Assembly: GCA_035633215.1 (NCBI GenBank)
Contig: DASQFI010000022.1
Coordinates: 1-64,000 of the forward strand
Length of the DNA stretch: 64,000 nucleotides
Source of the DNA: DASQFI01 sp035633215
GTDB lineage: Bacteria > Acidobacteriota > Vicinamibacteria > Vicinamibacterales > SCN-69-37
Direction: 5' to 3'
Of the stretch, positions 1-9,462 are shown one piece after another; position 1 is the first letter of the stretch, and every line of letters starts with the position of its first letter. A program made the translations under genes and the position numbers. The notes beneath the pieces were generated by a model. It was not told the DNA's origin. It searched no databases and saw only the letters and a program-made list of their open reading frames with translations.

Positions 1-927
1 GTTCCAGCCGCCCTCGGGCAGCGCCTTCGCGCCGTAGCGGACGAGCTTTGCGTCCCGCAGCAGGTCGGCGACGTACGGATGCTGCTTGAAGCGCTGGAAC
101 GTCAGGTACGGATCGAACATCGGATCGCGATAGTCGAGGCCGGCGACGAATCCGACGGAGAGCATCCGCTCCGGCAGCGAGTAGATGAACGCCCCGCCGA
201 ATTCTTCCATCCGCAGCGGGTAACCCATCGTGTGCATCACGGAGCCGGCATGCACGCGATCGGCCGGCACTTCCCAAAGTTCCTTGATACCGATGGCGTA
301 GATCTGGGGCAGTCGTCCTGCATCGAGCTGCAGTTTGTTGACGAGCGTCTTGGTGAGATTCCCGCGCACCCCGTCGCAGAGAATCGTCACGGCGGCGCGG
401 ATATCGGGGCCCGGCTCGTAGGTGGATTTCTTCTGCCCGTGTTTGTCGATGCCGCGGTCGCCCGTCCGCACGCCGACGACTTTCGAGCCCTCGTAGAGGA
501 TCTCGGCACCCGAGAAGCCCGTGAAGATATCGATGCCGGCGGCCTCGACCTGCTGCGCCAGCCATTTCACGAACTTGTTGAGGGAGATGACGTAGTTGCC
601 GTGGTTCCGAAGCGGCGGCGGCGTGAGCGGAAACCGCAGCTTCCCGCCCGAGGTCAGGAAGTAGACGTCATCGTCGTGGACTTCGGCGGCGAGCGGCGCG
701 CCTTTCGCGACGAAATCGGGCACGAGATCGCGCAGCGCCGACGGATCGAGCACCGCGCCCGACAGCATGTGCGCTCCGGCCTCGCGTGCCTTCTCGATCA
801 CGCCGACCGACAGCGGTGCGCCCCCGTGTTGCTGTTGGAGTTGCGCCAGACGAAGCGCCGCAGACATTCCGGCCGGCCCGCCGCCGACGATCAGCACGTC
901 GAGGTCGAGCGTCTCACGGTCGGTCAC
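1..927 (-). CDS. Electron transfer flavoprotein-ubiquinone oxidoreductase (3' end beyond window)
   Basis: Passes electrons from reduced ETF to the membrane quinone pool through FAD and a [4Fe-4S] cluster. The reading frame runs off the left edge, so 309 codons are visible and the C-terminal iron-sulfur ferredoxin part is missing. The GTG start at 927 gives VTDRETLDLDVLIVGGGPAG, an FAD-binding Rossmann motif directly at the N-terminus; the rest (EKAREAGAHMLSGAVLDPSA, later KELWEVPADRVHAGSVMHT) is characteristic of the ETF-QO/FixC family. It begins 14 nt after the VWFA gene stop, so it is probably the last gene of the TPR-VWFA-ETFQO operon. The quinone acceptor here is probably menaquinone, since the window encodes menaquinone synthesis (inference). 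Confidence 0.93.
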   Translation of the reverse strand, partial: MTDRETLDLDVLIVGGGPAGMSAALRLAQLQQQHGGAPLSVGVIEKAREAGAHMLSGAVLDPSALRDLVPDFVAKGAPLAAEVHDDDVYFLTSGGKLRFPLTPPPLRNHGNYVISLNKFVKWLAQQVEAAGIDIFTGFSGAEILYEGSKVVGVRTGDRGIDKHGQKKSTYEPGPDIRAAVTILCDGVRGNLTKTLVNKLQLDAGRLPQIYAIGIKELWEVPADRVHAGSVMHTMGYPLRMEEFGGAFIYSLPERMLSVGFVAGLDYRDPMFDPYLTFQRFKQHPYVADLLRDAKLVRYGAKALPEGGWN

Positions 928-941
928 AAGCTCACATTGTA

Positions 942-1826
942 CTATCCGCCGAAATACCCCTTGCGCGCGTGCAGGGTGTAGCGCGACGCGGCGGCCTTCT
1001 TCAGCTTGACCTCCAGCGCGTGCCAGCCTTCCCGCTTTACGCCGCGGACGGTATAGCGCAGGACGTAGCTCTGCCGGAAATCATCGACCACGCGCTTGAA
1101 AGCATCGAGGGCGCTGTTGAACCGGCCAGGCGGATGCAATTCGCCGCCACTTTGCTCGGCCGCCTGCCGCAGCGACCTGACCGCCGGCGGCTGCGTGTAG
1201 TCGGTGCCGTACGCGCCGGAGAGCACGAGGTGGAGCTCGCCATCGGCCCGCGCCGCGACGAAGGCGAGCGTCTCGCCATCGGCGACGCTGGTCGTATCGT
1301 GCCCGTCGGTGAAGGCGACGACCAGGTGCCGGCGCCCTTCGATCGGCCCGCGCGCGAGCGCCAGCACGAGGGCATCATGCAACGACGTGCCGCCCTGAAC
1401 CGTGACGGCCTCGACCGGCATTGGCTCGCCGCCCGTCCGAAACGGAAAGATCTCGGTCACTTCGGTCGCGAATGTGATGAGGCGCACCCGGTCCTGCGAT
1501 CGGAGCAGCGTCGCGATCTGCTGCGCGCCGCTCCTGAACTTCTCGATGGCGTCAGCCGTGCTCGGACTGGTATCGAGCAGGAGCGTGAGGTCGATCGGAA
1601 TCTGCTCGATCGAGATCGCGATGTCCTGGCGGACGCCGTTGTCGGTGAGCTCGAAGTCCGCCGCGGTCAGTCCGGTGACCGGCGACCGGCCGGCGCGCAC
1701 CGAGACGCTCACGGACACGACGTCGGTCGCCGCGTGAAAGACCTGTTTCTCCTGCGCCGGCATCACCACTGGCAGCGCCCCGACAGCGGCCAGCGCGAGC
1801 ATCGCGCACGAGCGCGGATTCGTCAT
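942..1826 (-). CDS. Secreted VWFA-domain protein, Acidobacteria-type (copy 1)
   Basis: A 294-residue exported protein with a von Willebrand factor A fold, of the family described as VWFA-related Acidobacterial domain (TIGR03436); function unknown. A signal peptide (about residues 1-25, ending near VMPAQ) is followed by a beta-rich lead-in (GLTAADFELTDNGVRQ) and the VWFA core with a MIDAS-like LLLDTSPST near residue 90 and a second metal-site loop FTDGHDTT near residue 195. It ends in YFGG like copy 2 (14318-15214). The ATG at 1826 overlaps the TGA of the upstream TPR gene (ATGA), so translation is probably coupled. A longer frame exists upstream but would lack a sensible signal peptide. Confidence 0.88.
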   Translation of the reverse strand: MTNPRSCAMLALAAVGALPVVMPAQEKQVFHAATDVVSVSVSVRAGRSPVTGLTAADFELTDNGVRQDIAISIEQIPIDLTLLLDTSPSTADAIEKFRSGAQQIATLLRSQDRVRLITFATEVTEIFPFRTGGEPMPVEAVTVQGGTSLHDALVLALARGPIEGRRHLVVAFTDGHDTTSVADGETLAFVAARADGELHLVLSGAYGTDYTQPPAVRSLRQAAEQSGGELHPPGRFNSALDAFKRVVDDFRQSYVLRYTVRGVKREGWHALEVKLKKAAASRYTLHARKGYFGG

Positions 1827-3043
1827 TGGAATTCGGCCCGCAGGCGGGTCATGAGCGACGTCCACGACCGGAAGTCGCCCAACCGGTACCACCGCCAGGG
1901 ATCGACGGCAGGCGGCGCCGCGGCGAAGAACCCGTCGACCACCTCGGCGGCTTCGGTGAGACGTCCCATCTTGATGAGCCGCGCGGCGAGCATGGTCGTC
2001 GCCGACTGCCCGCGCGGCACGGCCTGCAGCGCCGCCCGATAGGCCGCAACCGCGTCCGCGTCCCGGCTCTGGCGCTCTCGGACGATGCCCTCGACCAACC
2101 GGCTCAGATAGATCAGGTACGGATCGTCGGTCAGCTTCACGACCTGCGTCAGGTGAACGAGCGCCTGTTCGTGATTCGCGATGCGGTACGCCACGAGCCC
2201 GGCGCGAACGTGCGCCTCGGCGGCGATGGACGGTTGCGTCGCGAGCGTCTCGAACCGCCGCGCCACGCGGCGGACCTCGACGACGCCGGGACCGGCAGAC
2301 AGCCCGCGTCTGGGCGGCTCGGACGCCGGATGCAGGTCATCCCAATCTCCGGCTCGCGTCAGCGCATCGGACTCGATTTCGCCGGCGACGATGCCGCGCC
2401 GGTTGGGATCGCGGCCGAGCGCGCCGACTTCCCAGCTCAGGCTCTCGAGGGACACGGCGGCCGCAAGCGCGAACCGCGGGTCATCGGGAAACCGCGCGGC
2501 GGCATGCGTGATGTGACCGTGAAACACCTCGTTGTCGAGGGGCGCCTTGCCCGGCCGCCTACCCCCGGTGAAACCCGATCGGCCAATCAGGAACCACCAG
2601 TCTTCGGCGCCTCCAACCAGCGCGATGGAGGCTTGGAACCAAAGCTGCTCGCCGGGCTCCGCGGGCGCGCCGCTCGAACCGAACTCGTGGCAGGCCCAGG
2701 AGATCAACCGGCGGGCGTGCACCCAGTTCATCGTCCCCTGCCACTCGCGCGAGACATCGAGCACGAAGGACGCCGCCGCGACACGGCGCTTCGGCAGGGT
2801 CGGCTTATCTGCGCTGACCCACCGGCCCGCCTGGTCTTCGAAGACCTGGACCTGCTTAGGCGTCGGGTTGCGGGCGAACTCCTTCGCGGCGGTGACGTCG
2901 CCGCCGGCGTACCGATCGAGCAGCTCGTAGATCGATGCAGTCGAGAAAGGGATTTTTCGCGGCGTACGAGTCTGCGCCGACAGTGACGACATTTGCAACG
3001 CCATCAATCCGGCGAGAGACGCGGAAAGGATCCGGAATCGCAT
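1823..3043 (-). CDS. Secreted TPR-type repeat protein (copy 1)
   Basis: A 406-residue exported protein of unknown function. The N-terminus MRFRILSASLAGLMALQ is a signal peptide ending near SLSAQ, which together with an AAGGCGG ribosome site fixes the start at 3043 rather than further upstream. The C-terminal half has helical repeats of TPR character (EQALVHLTQVVKL, DAVAAYRAALQAVPRGQSAT). The last 25 residues (DPWRWYRLGDFRSW) align clearly with the end of the TPR protein at 15211-16344, and both are followed by a VWFA gene with the same 4-bp overlap. It is divergent from lhr, with roughly 100 bp between the starts. Confidence 0.8.
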   Translation of the reverse strand: MRFRILSASLAGLMALQMSSLSAQTRTPRKIPFSTASIYELLDRYAGGDVTAAKEFARNPTPKQVQVFEDQAGRWVSADKPTLPKRRVAAASFVLDVSREWQGTMNWVHARRLISWACHEFGSSGAPAEPGEQLWFQASIALVGGAEDWWFLIGRSGFTGGRRPGKAPLDNEVFHGHITHAAARFPDDPRFALAAAVSLESLSWEVGALGRDPNRRGIVAGEIESDALTRAGDWDDLHPASEPPRRGLSAGPGVVEVRRVARRFETLATQPSIAAEAHVRAGLVAYRIANHEQALVHLTQVVKLTDDPYLIYLSRLVEGIVRERQSRDADAVAAYRAALQAVPRGQSATTMLAARLIKMGRLTEAAEVVDGFFAAAPPAVDPWRWYRLGDFRSWTSLMTRLRAEFQ

Positions 3044-3144
3044 GACCGCCTTTTTTGGGCTGACGGGCCGGATTATGGCACGTTGCGTCATATCCACTCA
3101 TGAAGAATGTGAGACGGGACGTTACGTCTTGATACTCTTGGCCA

Positions 3145-6100
3145 ATGGCACTCTCGTGGGCCCACCCGATTGTTCGGGAATGGTTTAACCGCCGGTTCGA
3201 GAGCCCCACCGAGCCCCAGCTGCTCGGCTGGCCGCACATCGTCGCCGGGCGTGACACGCTGATTTCGGCGCCCACGGGGTCGGGCAAGACGCTGGCCGCC
3301 TTTCTGGCCTGCATCGACCGGCTGGTGCGATCGGCTGCGGACGGCACGCTCGAAAACCGGACCGAGGTGCTGTACGTCTCGCCGCTCAAAGCGCTCGGCA
3401 ACGACATTCAGAAGAATCTGGATGGCCCGCTCGCCGAGATCGGGCGGCTCGCGTTCGAGCTCGGCCAGCCGATTCCCGACATTCGGACCGCCGTCCGCAC
3501 CGGCGACACGCTCATGCCCGAGCGCCGCGCGATGCTGCGGCGGCCGCCGCACATCCTCGTCACGACGCCCGAGTCGCTCTACATCCTGCTGACCGCTGAG
3601 AGAAGCCGCGCCATCCTGCGGACGGTTTCGACGGTGATCGTGGACGAAATCCACGCCGTCGCCGACGACAAGCGTGGGGCCCATCTGGCGATCTCGCTCG
3701 AGCGCCTCGACGCGCTCTGCGGGCGGCGGGCGGCGAGGATTGGCCTGTCGGCGACACAGAAGCCGATTGAGCTCGTTGCGAGATTTTTAGGGGGACGGGA
3801 GTCCCGTCCCCTTTCCCGGCCGGACCCGGTGGTCGTGCAGGTATCTCCGCGTCGTGAGCTCGACATCGCCGTCGAAGTGCCGTCGAGCGAGCTCGGGCCG
3901 GTCGCGTCGAACGAGTTGTGGAACGAGATCTACGATCGCCTCGCGGTCCTGGCGCGCGAGCATCGATCGACGCTCATCTTCGTCAACACCCGCCGGCTGG
4001 CGGAGCGGGTCACGCACCACCTCGCGCAGCGTCTCGGCAACGACGCGGTGGCCGCGCACCATGGCAGTCTCTCCCGGAAGACAAGGCTCACCTCCGAACA
4101 CCAATTGAAGACAGGTGCCCTCCGAGCGCTGGTCGCGACGGCGTCGCTCGAGCTCGGCATCGACATCGGCACCGTCGACCTGGTCTGTCAGATCGGTTCC
4201 CCGCGCGCCGTGGCCGCGGCGGTCCAGCGCATCGGCCGGGCGGGCCACTGGCGGGGCGCCGTGCCGAAGGGCCGCTTCTTCGTCACCACCCGCGACGAGC
4301 TGATCGAGTGTGCCGCGCTGGTGCTGGCGATTCGCCGCGGCGAGCTCGACAAGCTGGTCATTCCCGAAAAGCCGCTCGACATTCTGGCGCAGCAGATCGT
4401 CGCCTCCTGCGCGGCCGAATCCGAAGGCTGGGACGAAGACCAGTTGTTCGAGCTCATGCGCCGCGCCTACCCGTATCGCAGTCTCGAACGCGCCGAGTTC
4501 GACGAGGTGATCGAGATGCTGTCGGAAGGCATCGCCTCGAGACGGGGACGGTACGGCGCATACCTGCATCGAGATCGCGTGAATCGGCGGCTGCGCGCGC
4601 GTCGCGGCGCCCGCCTCGTCGCGATCACGGGCGGAGGCGCGATTCCCGAAACCGCGCTCTACACGGTTGTCGCGCAGCCCGAGGGCACGACCGTCGGCAC
4701 TGTCGACGAGGACTTCGCCGTGGAAAGCTCGGCCGGCGACATCATGCTGCTCGGCAACACGTCGTGGCGCATTCGCCGGGTCGGCTCCGGACGCATGTTC
4801 GTCGAGGACGCGCACGGCGCGCCGCCCACGATTCCGTTCTGGCGCGGCGAGGCACCCGCGCGGACGACCGAACTTTCTGAGCACGTCGCCGAGGTGCGCG
4901 AGCAAATCAACCAGCTCACACCAGGCGTGGTGCCTACGCGCGTCGCCCCGTCGGGCGACTCGGTTGAGGACAGGCCGACGAATGCAGAATCAAGGATCGA
5001 TCGGACCGACATCGCAGCCGCGACGGCCTGGCTCGTCGAACATTGCGGACTGAGCCAGGCGGGGGCCGAGCAAGCCGTGGACTACGTCGTGGAGGGACGC
5101 GCCGTGCTCCGCGGCGTGCCGACGCAGCAGACCATCATCGCCGAGCGCTTTTTCGACGAGGGTGGCGGCATGCAGCTCGTCATCCACGCGCCCTTTGGCG
5201 GACGCATCAACAAGGCCTGGGGACTCGCGCTGCGCAAGCGCTTCTGCCGCTCGTTCAACTTCGAGCTGCAGGCGGCCGCCACCGACGACGGCATCAACAT
5301 CGCGCTCGCCGAGCAGCACAGCTTCCCGCTCGGCGATGTCTTCAGGTTCCTGAGCACGGCCACGGTGCAGGAAGTGCTCGAGCAGGCGGTCCTCGACTCG
5401 CCGCTTTTCGGCACGCGCTGGCGCTGGGATGCGAGCCGCTCGCTGGCGCTCGTGCGGTTCCGCGGCGGCAAGAAGGTGCCGCTCCCCATCCAGCGGATGC
5501 AGTCCGACGATCTTCTGGCGTCGGTCTTCCCTGACGCCGCAGCGTGCCAGGAGAACATCGTCGGCGAAATCAAGATCCCCGACCACCCCCTCGTGCGGGA
5601 GGTCATGAAGGACGTCCTGACCGAAGCGATGGACATTGATGGGCTGAAGGACGTGCTGGAACGGATAGCTGACGGCCGAATCGAGACGCTCGCAGTGGAC
5701 ACACCCGTGCCCTCAGCGTTCTCGCATGAGATCTTGAACGCGAATCCATACGCGTATCTGGACGACGCGCCCTTGGAGGAACGTCGCGCGCGCGCCGTCG
5801 AGATGCGGCGGATGCTTCCGGAAGCCGTGCTGACCGAGATCGGCCGGCTGGACCCGGCCGCGGTGGACGAGGTCGTACGCGACGCCTGGCCGGATGTCCG
5901 CGATCGCGACGAGCTGCAGGACGCGCTACAGACGCTCATCGGATTGCCGGACGCGACGGTCTGTCCCGATCCGGTTTCAGGCGTCACGACGCCCGCGACG
6001 GCCTGGCCGGAGTTATTCGATAAGCTGGTCGCGGAACGACGAGCGGCTCGCGCGACCAGCCGCGGCCGCACGTATTGGGTCTCCGCCGAACGGGCGAGGA

Positions 6101-7587
6101 CGTTCCTTCAACTGTTTCCCGATGCGGACTTCGTTCCGCAACTGCCAGAGGTCCAGACGGCTGCGCCCGCGCGCCATGAGGCGGCACTCGCGATGGTGCA
6201 CGGGTGGATGATTCATTCCGGTCCGGTCACGATCGGCAGCCTTGCCGCGCGGACAGGAGTGCCGGCAGACGAAGTTGAGACCGCCCTCCTCACGCTCGAA
6301 GCGCAGGGCGTCGTGCTCCGGGGCCAGTTCGTCAACGCAGGCGATGCGGAAGGCGCCGCAGCTGTGACAGATGTAGGCCGGGGCTTCAGCCCCGGCGACA
6401 ACTTTAGCCCCGGCGATCTCCAATGGTGCGAGCGCCGGCTCCTCGCGCGCATCCACCGGCTCACGCTCGGCCGTCTGCGGCGAGAAATCGAACCGGTGGC
6501 ACCAGCGGTCTTCATGCGGTGGCTGCTCGCCTGGCAGCACGTCTCTCGCGGCACGCAGGTGTTCGGCGAGCGCGGGACGCTTGAAGTCGTTCGCCAACTG
6601 CAGGGCTTCGAAGCGCCGGCCAACGCCTGGGAGCCGCAGTTGCTGGCGCGGCGAATCGCCCGATACGACCCGCAGGCACTCGACCAGCTGTGCCTGACGG
6701 GGGCGGTCGGCTGGGGCCGGCTCTCGCCGCACCCGGCCACGCTCGAAGCGCCGTCGGCGGACTCGACACGCCGCGTGACGCCAACCAGCGTCGCGCCCAT
6801 CACGTTCTTCGTGCGTGACGAGGCCGACTGGATGAGCGCCATGCGCCCGCAATCACAGGGCGAGGAGCCTCGCGGCTTGAGCCCGAATGCCCGCGCGGTG
6901 CTGTCGTTCCTTCATCGCGCCGGTGCGTCCTTCTTTGCCGACATCGTTCGCGCGACACGCCTCTTGAAGGCGGAGGTCGAAGGCGCGGTCTGGGAGTTGG
7001 TGGCCGCCGGACTCGTCACCGCGGACGGCTTCGACAACCTGCGCGCGCTCATCGACCCGCGGCGCCGCGCGGGACACGGATCGGCCAAGGCCTCGCGGCC
7101 GCGTCACAGCACGGGACGATGGTCGTTGCTGTATCCGGCGGCCGCGCCTGACGAGCCGGCCTCAGCGCAGGCTTCGGATCGAGCGGCCGCGCTCGAGGCT
7201 ACCTGCCGGATGCTCCTGCGCCGATATGGCATCGTGTTCCGCGAGCTGCTGGCCCGCGAGACGATCCTGGCGACCTGGCGCGAGCTGCTCATCACGTTCC
7301 GCCGGCTCGAGGATCGCGGCGACGTGCGCGGCGGGCGGTTCATCTCCGGTCTGATCGGCGAGCAGTTCGCGCTGCCGGTCGCGGTCGATTCACTTCGCGC
7401 CGCGCGTCATGCCGCAACGACTGGCGAGACGATAACGATCTCGGCGGCCGATCCGCTGAATCTGGTGGGGATCATCGTGCCGGGCGAGCGCGTGCCGGCG
7501 ATCTCCGGACGGTACGTGACGTTCAGGGATGGCGTGGCGATCGGGGTGGAGTCGCAGCAGGTGGCGGCAGCGTCAGGAGTGGCATGA
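3145..7587 (+). CDS. lhr: Large ATP-dependent helicase, Lhr family
   Basis: A full-length 1480-residue Lhr-type superfamily 2 helicase (3'-5' translocation on nucleic acid; linked to DNA repair in actinobacteria). Visible in order: Walker A APTGSGKT at residues 42-49; the DEIH box (VIVDEIHAVADDK) near 167; helicase C domain with HHGSLSR and QRIGRAGH around 305-365; then the long Lhr C-terminal winged-helix and beta-barrel regions. Two stretches look like dispersed palindromes absorbed into the frame: residues about 213-226 (RFLGGRESRPLSRP) and about 1075-1092 (VGRGFSPGDNFSPGD). It is one of only three + strand genes, and is convergent with the gene at 7654-9462. Confidence 0.95.
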   Translation: MALSWAHPIVREWFNRRFESPTEPQLLGWPHIVAGRDTLISAPTGSGKTLAAFLACIDRLVRSAADGTLENRTEVLYVSPLKALGNDIQKNLDGPLAEIGRLAFELGQPIPDIRTAVRTGDTLMPERRAMLRRPPHILVTTPESLYILLTAERSRAILRTVSTVIVDEIHAVADDKRGAHLAISLERLDALCGRRAARIGLSATQKPIELVARFLGGRESRPLSRPDPVVVQVSPRRELDIAVEVPSSELGPVASNELWNEIYDRLAVLAREHRSTLIFVNTRRLAERVTHHLAQRLGNDAVAAHHGSLSRKTRLTSEHQLKTGALRALVATASLELGIDIGTVDLVCQIGSPRAVAAAVQRIGRAGHWRGAVPKGRFFVTTRDELIECAALVLAIRRGELDKLVIPEKPLDILAQQIVASCAAESEGWDEDQLFELMRRAYPYRSLERAEFDEVIEMLSEGIASRRGRYGAYLHRDRVNRRLRARRGARLVAITGGGAIPETALYTVVAQPEGTTVGTVDEDFAVESSAGDIMLLGNTSWRIRRVGSGRMFVEDAHGAPPTIPFWRGEAPARTTELSEHVAEVREQINQLTPGVVPTRVAPSGDSVEDRPTNAESRIDRTDIAAATAWLVEHCGLSQAGAEQAVDYVVEGRAVLRGVPTQQTIIAERFFDEGGGMQLVIHAPFGGRINKAWGLALRKRFCRSFNFELQAAATDDGINIALAEQHSFPLGDVFRFLSTATVQEVLEQAVLDSPLFGTRWRWDASRSLALVRFRGGKKVPLPIQRMQSDDLLASVFPDAAACQENIVGEIKIPDHPLVREVMKDVLTEAMDIDGLKDVLERIADGRIETLAVDTPVPSAFSHEILNANPYAYLDDAPLEERRARAVEMRRMLPEAVLTEIGRLDPAAVDEVVRDAWPDVRDRDELQDALQTLIGLPDATVCPDPVSGVTTPATAWPELFDKLVAERRAARATSRGRTYWVSAERARTFLQLFPDADFVPQLPEVQTAAPARHEAALAMVHGWMIHSGPVTIGSLAARTGVPADEVETALLTLEAQGVVLRGQFVNAGDAEGAAAVTDVGRGFSPGDNFSPGDLQWCERRLLARIHRLTLGRLRREIEPVAPAVFMRWLLAWQHVSRGTQVFGERGTLEVVRQLQGFEAPANAWEPQLLARRIARYDPQALDQLCLTGAVGWGRLSPHPATLEAPSADSTRRVTPTSVAPITFFVRDEADWMSAMRPQSQGEEPRGLSPNARAVLSFLHRAGASFFADIVRATRLLKAEVEGAVWELVAAGLVTADGFDNLRALIDPRRRAGHGSAKASRPRHSTGRWSLLYPAAAPDEPASAQASDRAAALEATCRMLLRRYGIVFRELLARETILATWRELLITFRRLEDRGDVRGGRFISGLIGEQFALPVAVDSLRAARHAATTGETITISAADPLNLVGIIVPGERVPAISGRYVTFRDGVAIGVESQQVAAASGVA
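3790..3813. repeat. Palindrome inside the lhr coding sequence (GGGACGGGA type)
   Basis: A near-perfect inverted repeat GGGGACGGGA / GTCCCGTCCCC lies in frame within lhr, encoding GGRESRPL. Related arms of the GGGGGAC...GTCCC kind occur in the intergenic repeat at 59.97 kb. It probably arose as a dispersed palindrome and is tolerated in a surface loop (inference). Confidence 0.6.
6373..6415. repeat. GTAGGCCGG-type palindrome inside lhr
   Basis: GTAGGCCGGGGCTTCAGCCC followed by CGGC and a second half-copy TTTAGCCCCGGCG sits in frame and encodes VGRGFSPGDNFSPGD. The same GTAGGCCGG...CCGGC hairpin occurs in the intergenic DNA at 7596-7649 and 37191-37214, so this is a member of a dispersed family read as protein. 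Confidence 0.75.
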
Positions 7588-7595
7588 GACCAAAT

Positions 7596-7649
7596 GTAGG
7601 CCGGCCCTTCCGCCTTCGCTGAAGCTACGGCGGACAAGTCAGGGCCGGC
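7596..7649. repeat. Nested palindromic repeats between convergent genes
   Basis: The outer hairpin GTAGGCCGGCCCT...AGGGCCGGC encloses a second palindrome TCCGCC(TTCGCTGAAGCTAC)GGCGGA, so one repeat family appears to sit inside another. The inner unit, read on the minus strand (CTTGTCCGCCGTAGCTTCAGC), matches the CTTGCCCGCCGAAGC family seen at 20.7, 35.7 and 60.0 kb. The position between the ends of lhr and the next gene would also let it act as a two-way terminator, but there is no T-run. Confidence 0.7.
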
Positions 7650-7653
7650 GGCT

Positions 7654-9462
7654 CTAGTTCCCTCCTGTCACTCGCAGATTCTGAATCTTCTGCTCGCCTT
7701 CGCCGATCGTCACGCGGACAGCCGTCGCAACGGCTTGCGCCAGAAACTCAGCATCGCGCACATCGTCGGGCGCCAGATCGGTCACCGCGGCCAGGTAGTA
7801 CTCGCCAGGCGGGAGATCCTGAAACGCGAAGTGGCCGTCACTCGCGGGCCGCGCGGTCCGGATGCGGCGAAACGGTGAAGTCCACCAGGATCGGTTCGTT
7901 GTGAACGCGATCACGGTGAAGTTCACCGCCGGCAGACGCGCCGACGTCTCGAGCGTTCCGGACAGCGAATTGTGTTGATCCGACAGGGTCAGCACGACAT
8001 TCGTCGTGCCAGGACTGTCGCCGGTCAGCTGCAGCGGCGTGTCGAGGATGTCGCGGCCGTCAACGACGGCAGACTGCAATTGATATCCACGGCCCGGTGA
8101 GCTACTCGGAACCTCGACCGAGAATTGATACGCGCCTGGCAGGAGTTCCCCGAACTCGCCGAACGTGAACGTGCCATCCATCGCGATCGCCGGAGGCGCG
8201 CGCCGCACGGGCCGGAAGACGGGGGAAGGCGGCGGCGCGAGCTGCATAAGCGTCACGAGAAGCCTGGAGACTTCCGGTCCCGCTGTGCCGCTGCCGCCGA
8301 CGACCATGCGGCCGGCAAATCTCAGACACGGGCGCATGACCAGCGACACGCCAGTCACGTCCGCGGCCGTCACCGAAACGTCCTGGCTGGCGAATGCGCA
8401 CGGTCCCGTCGCCTGGGCGCCAGGCGCGCCAAGCGACGCCCTCCGGGCTTCGGCGGAGAGGGCCTGGACCGCGAGGGTGTAACGTCCAGGCACGACGTTC
8501 GGGAAACGAAATGTCCCGTCCGGCGCGAGGTCCGACGTTCTCGTGACCGGCGCCGAATGCGCCGACATCGTGGTCAGCATCGGTCGAATCATCGACCTGG
8601 TTTCGGCGTCGGCGGTGACCACCGTTCCCGATACGCTCCACGTAGACAGCAGCCGCAGCGTGATGTCGATCCCGGTTCGTTCCTCGCCGGCAGTGATCGC
8701 CACACCCGTTGCGGCGTCGAGCGTCAACTGGCTCCGATGATAGACAGGAGCAAAGTTCGTGGCGGGCTTCGGCTTTACGGGCACCGGCGATGGCGGCGCG
8801 GTGACCGCACGGCGCTGACGCAACGCGGCCAGGGCGGCATCGACGTTGGCGTCAGTCGGCACGTCGAGATCGCTGGTCCCGGTGCGTGGCCGCGCGACTA
8901 CGACATAGGTGCCGACTGGCAGGCCAAATGCTCGATACCGGCCCTGGTCATCGGTCACAACCGTCTGGGCCGAGGTCGCTGCGGCGGCGGGCGAGCCGCG
9001 TGGTTCGACGCGCACTTCCAGGTTGGGCACGGGCTCGCCGGTCCCGTCACGCACCGTCCCTGTGATAATCGCGCCGCGCGCGAGCAACACGCGTACAGCC
9101 GACAGGTGCTGCCCTGGTTCGAGGGAGATTGCCGTGCCCGGCCGTCCGGGCCGGCTCGCGCCGTAGGTGATCGTCACGTAGGTGGGCCGCGCGGCCGACA
9201 GCGTGTAACGTCCCGCAGGCAGCGCAGTGAGCTCGAACCGGCCCTCATCGTCGGTAATCGTGTGATGGCCGAGCGCCCGGTCGCCGCCAGAGAAGGAAAC
9301 GATCGCCCGACGGACTGGCTGCGGAGTTGTTTCGGTGGTGACCACCATGCCGGACAGGCGTGCTGGAGCAGCAGGTGTCTGTTGCCGATCGAACGCGCGC
9401 GCTGCGATGGAGGGCACCAAGGCCAGCGCAACGAGGCCCGCAATCCGACGGCGCAGCATCAT
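7654..9462 (-). CDS. Secreted protein with carboxypeptidase-regulatory-like repeats (downstream copy)
   Basis: A 602-residue exported protein built of repeated beta-sandwich modules of the carboxypeptidase regulatory-like/CNA-B kind (VVTDDQGRYRAFGLPVGTYVV, ITDDEGRFELTALPAGRYTL, shortened here). Such domains are common in Acidobacteria, usually at the cell surface; no catalytic residues are evident. The signal peptide MMLRRRIAGLVALALVPSIA supports the start at 9462 or 9459. The double ATGATG overlaps the TGA of the upstream homologue at 9459, so the two are translationally coupled and presumably a tandem duplication. Its stop faces lhr. Confidence 0.82.
   Translation of the reverse strand: MMLRRRIAGLVALALVPSIAARAFDRQQTPAAPARLSGMVVTTETTPQPVRRAIVSFSGGDRALGHHTITDDEGRFELTALPAGRYTLSAARPTYVTITYGASRPGRPGTAISLEPGQHLSAVRVLLARGAIITGTVRDGTGEPVPNLEVRVEPRGSPAAAATSAQTVVTDDQGRYRAFGLPVGTYVVVARPRTGTSDLDVPTDANVDAALAALRQRRAVTAPPSPVPVKPKPATNFAPVYHRSQLTLDAATGVAITAGEERTGIDITLRLLSTWSVSGTVVTADAETRSMIRPMLTTMSAHSAPVTRTSDLAPDGTFRFPNVVPGRYTLAVQALSAEARRASLGAPGAQATGPCAFASQDVSVTAADVTGVSLVMRPCLRFAGRMVVGGSGTAGPEVSRLLVTLMQLAPPPSPVFRPVRRAPPAIAMDGTFTFGEFGELLPGAYQFSVEVPSSSPGRGYQLQSAVVDGRDILDTPLQLTGDSPGTTNVVLTLSDQHNSLSGTLETSARLPAVNFTVIAFTTNRSWWTSPFRRIRTARPASDGHFAFQDLPPGEYYLAAVTDLAPDDVRDAEFLAQAVATAVRVTIGEGEQKIQNLRVTGGN

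Noticed and set aside
79..981. 300-codon + strand open frame at the left edge
   Set aside because: Antisense to the ETF-QO gene, whose GTG-started frame has an intact FAD motif and family signatures.
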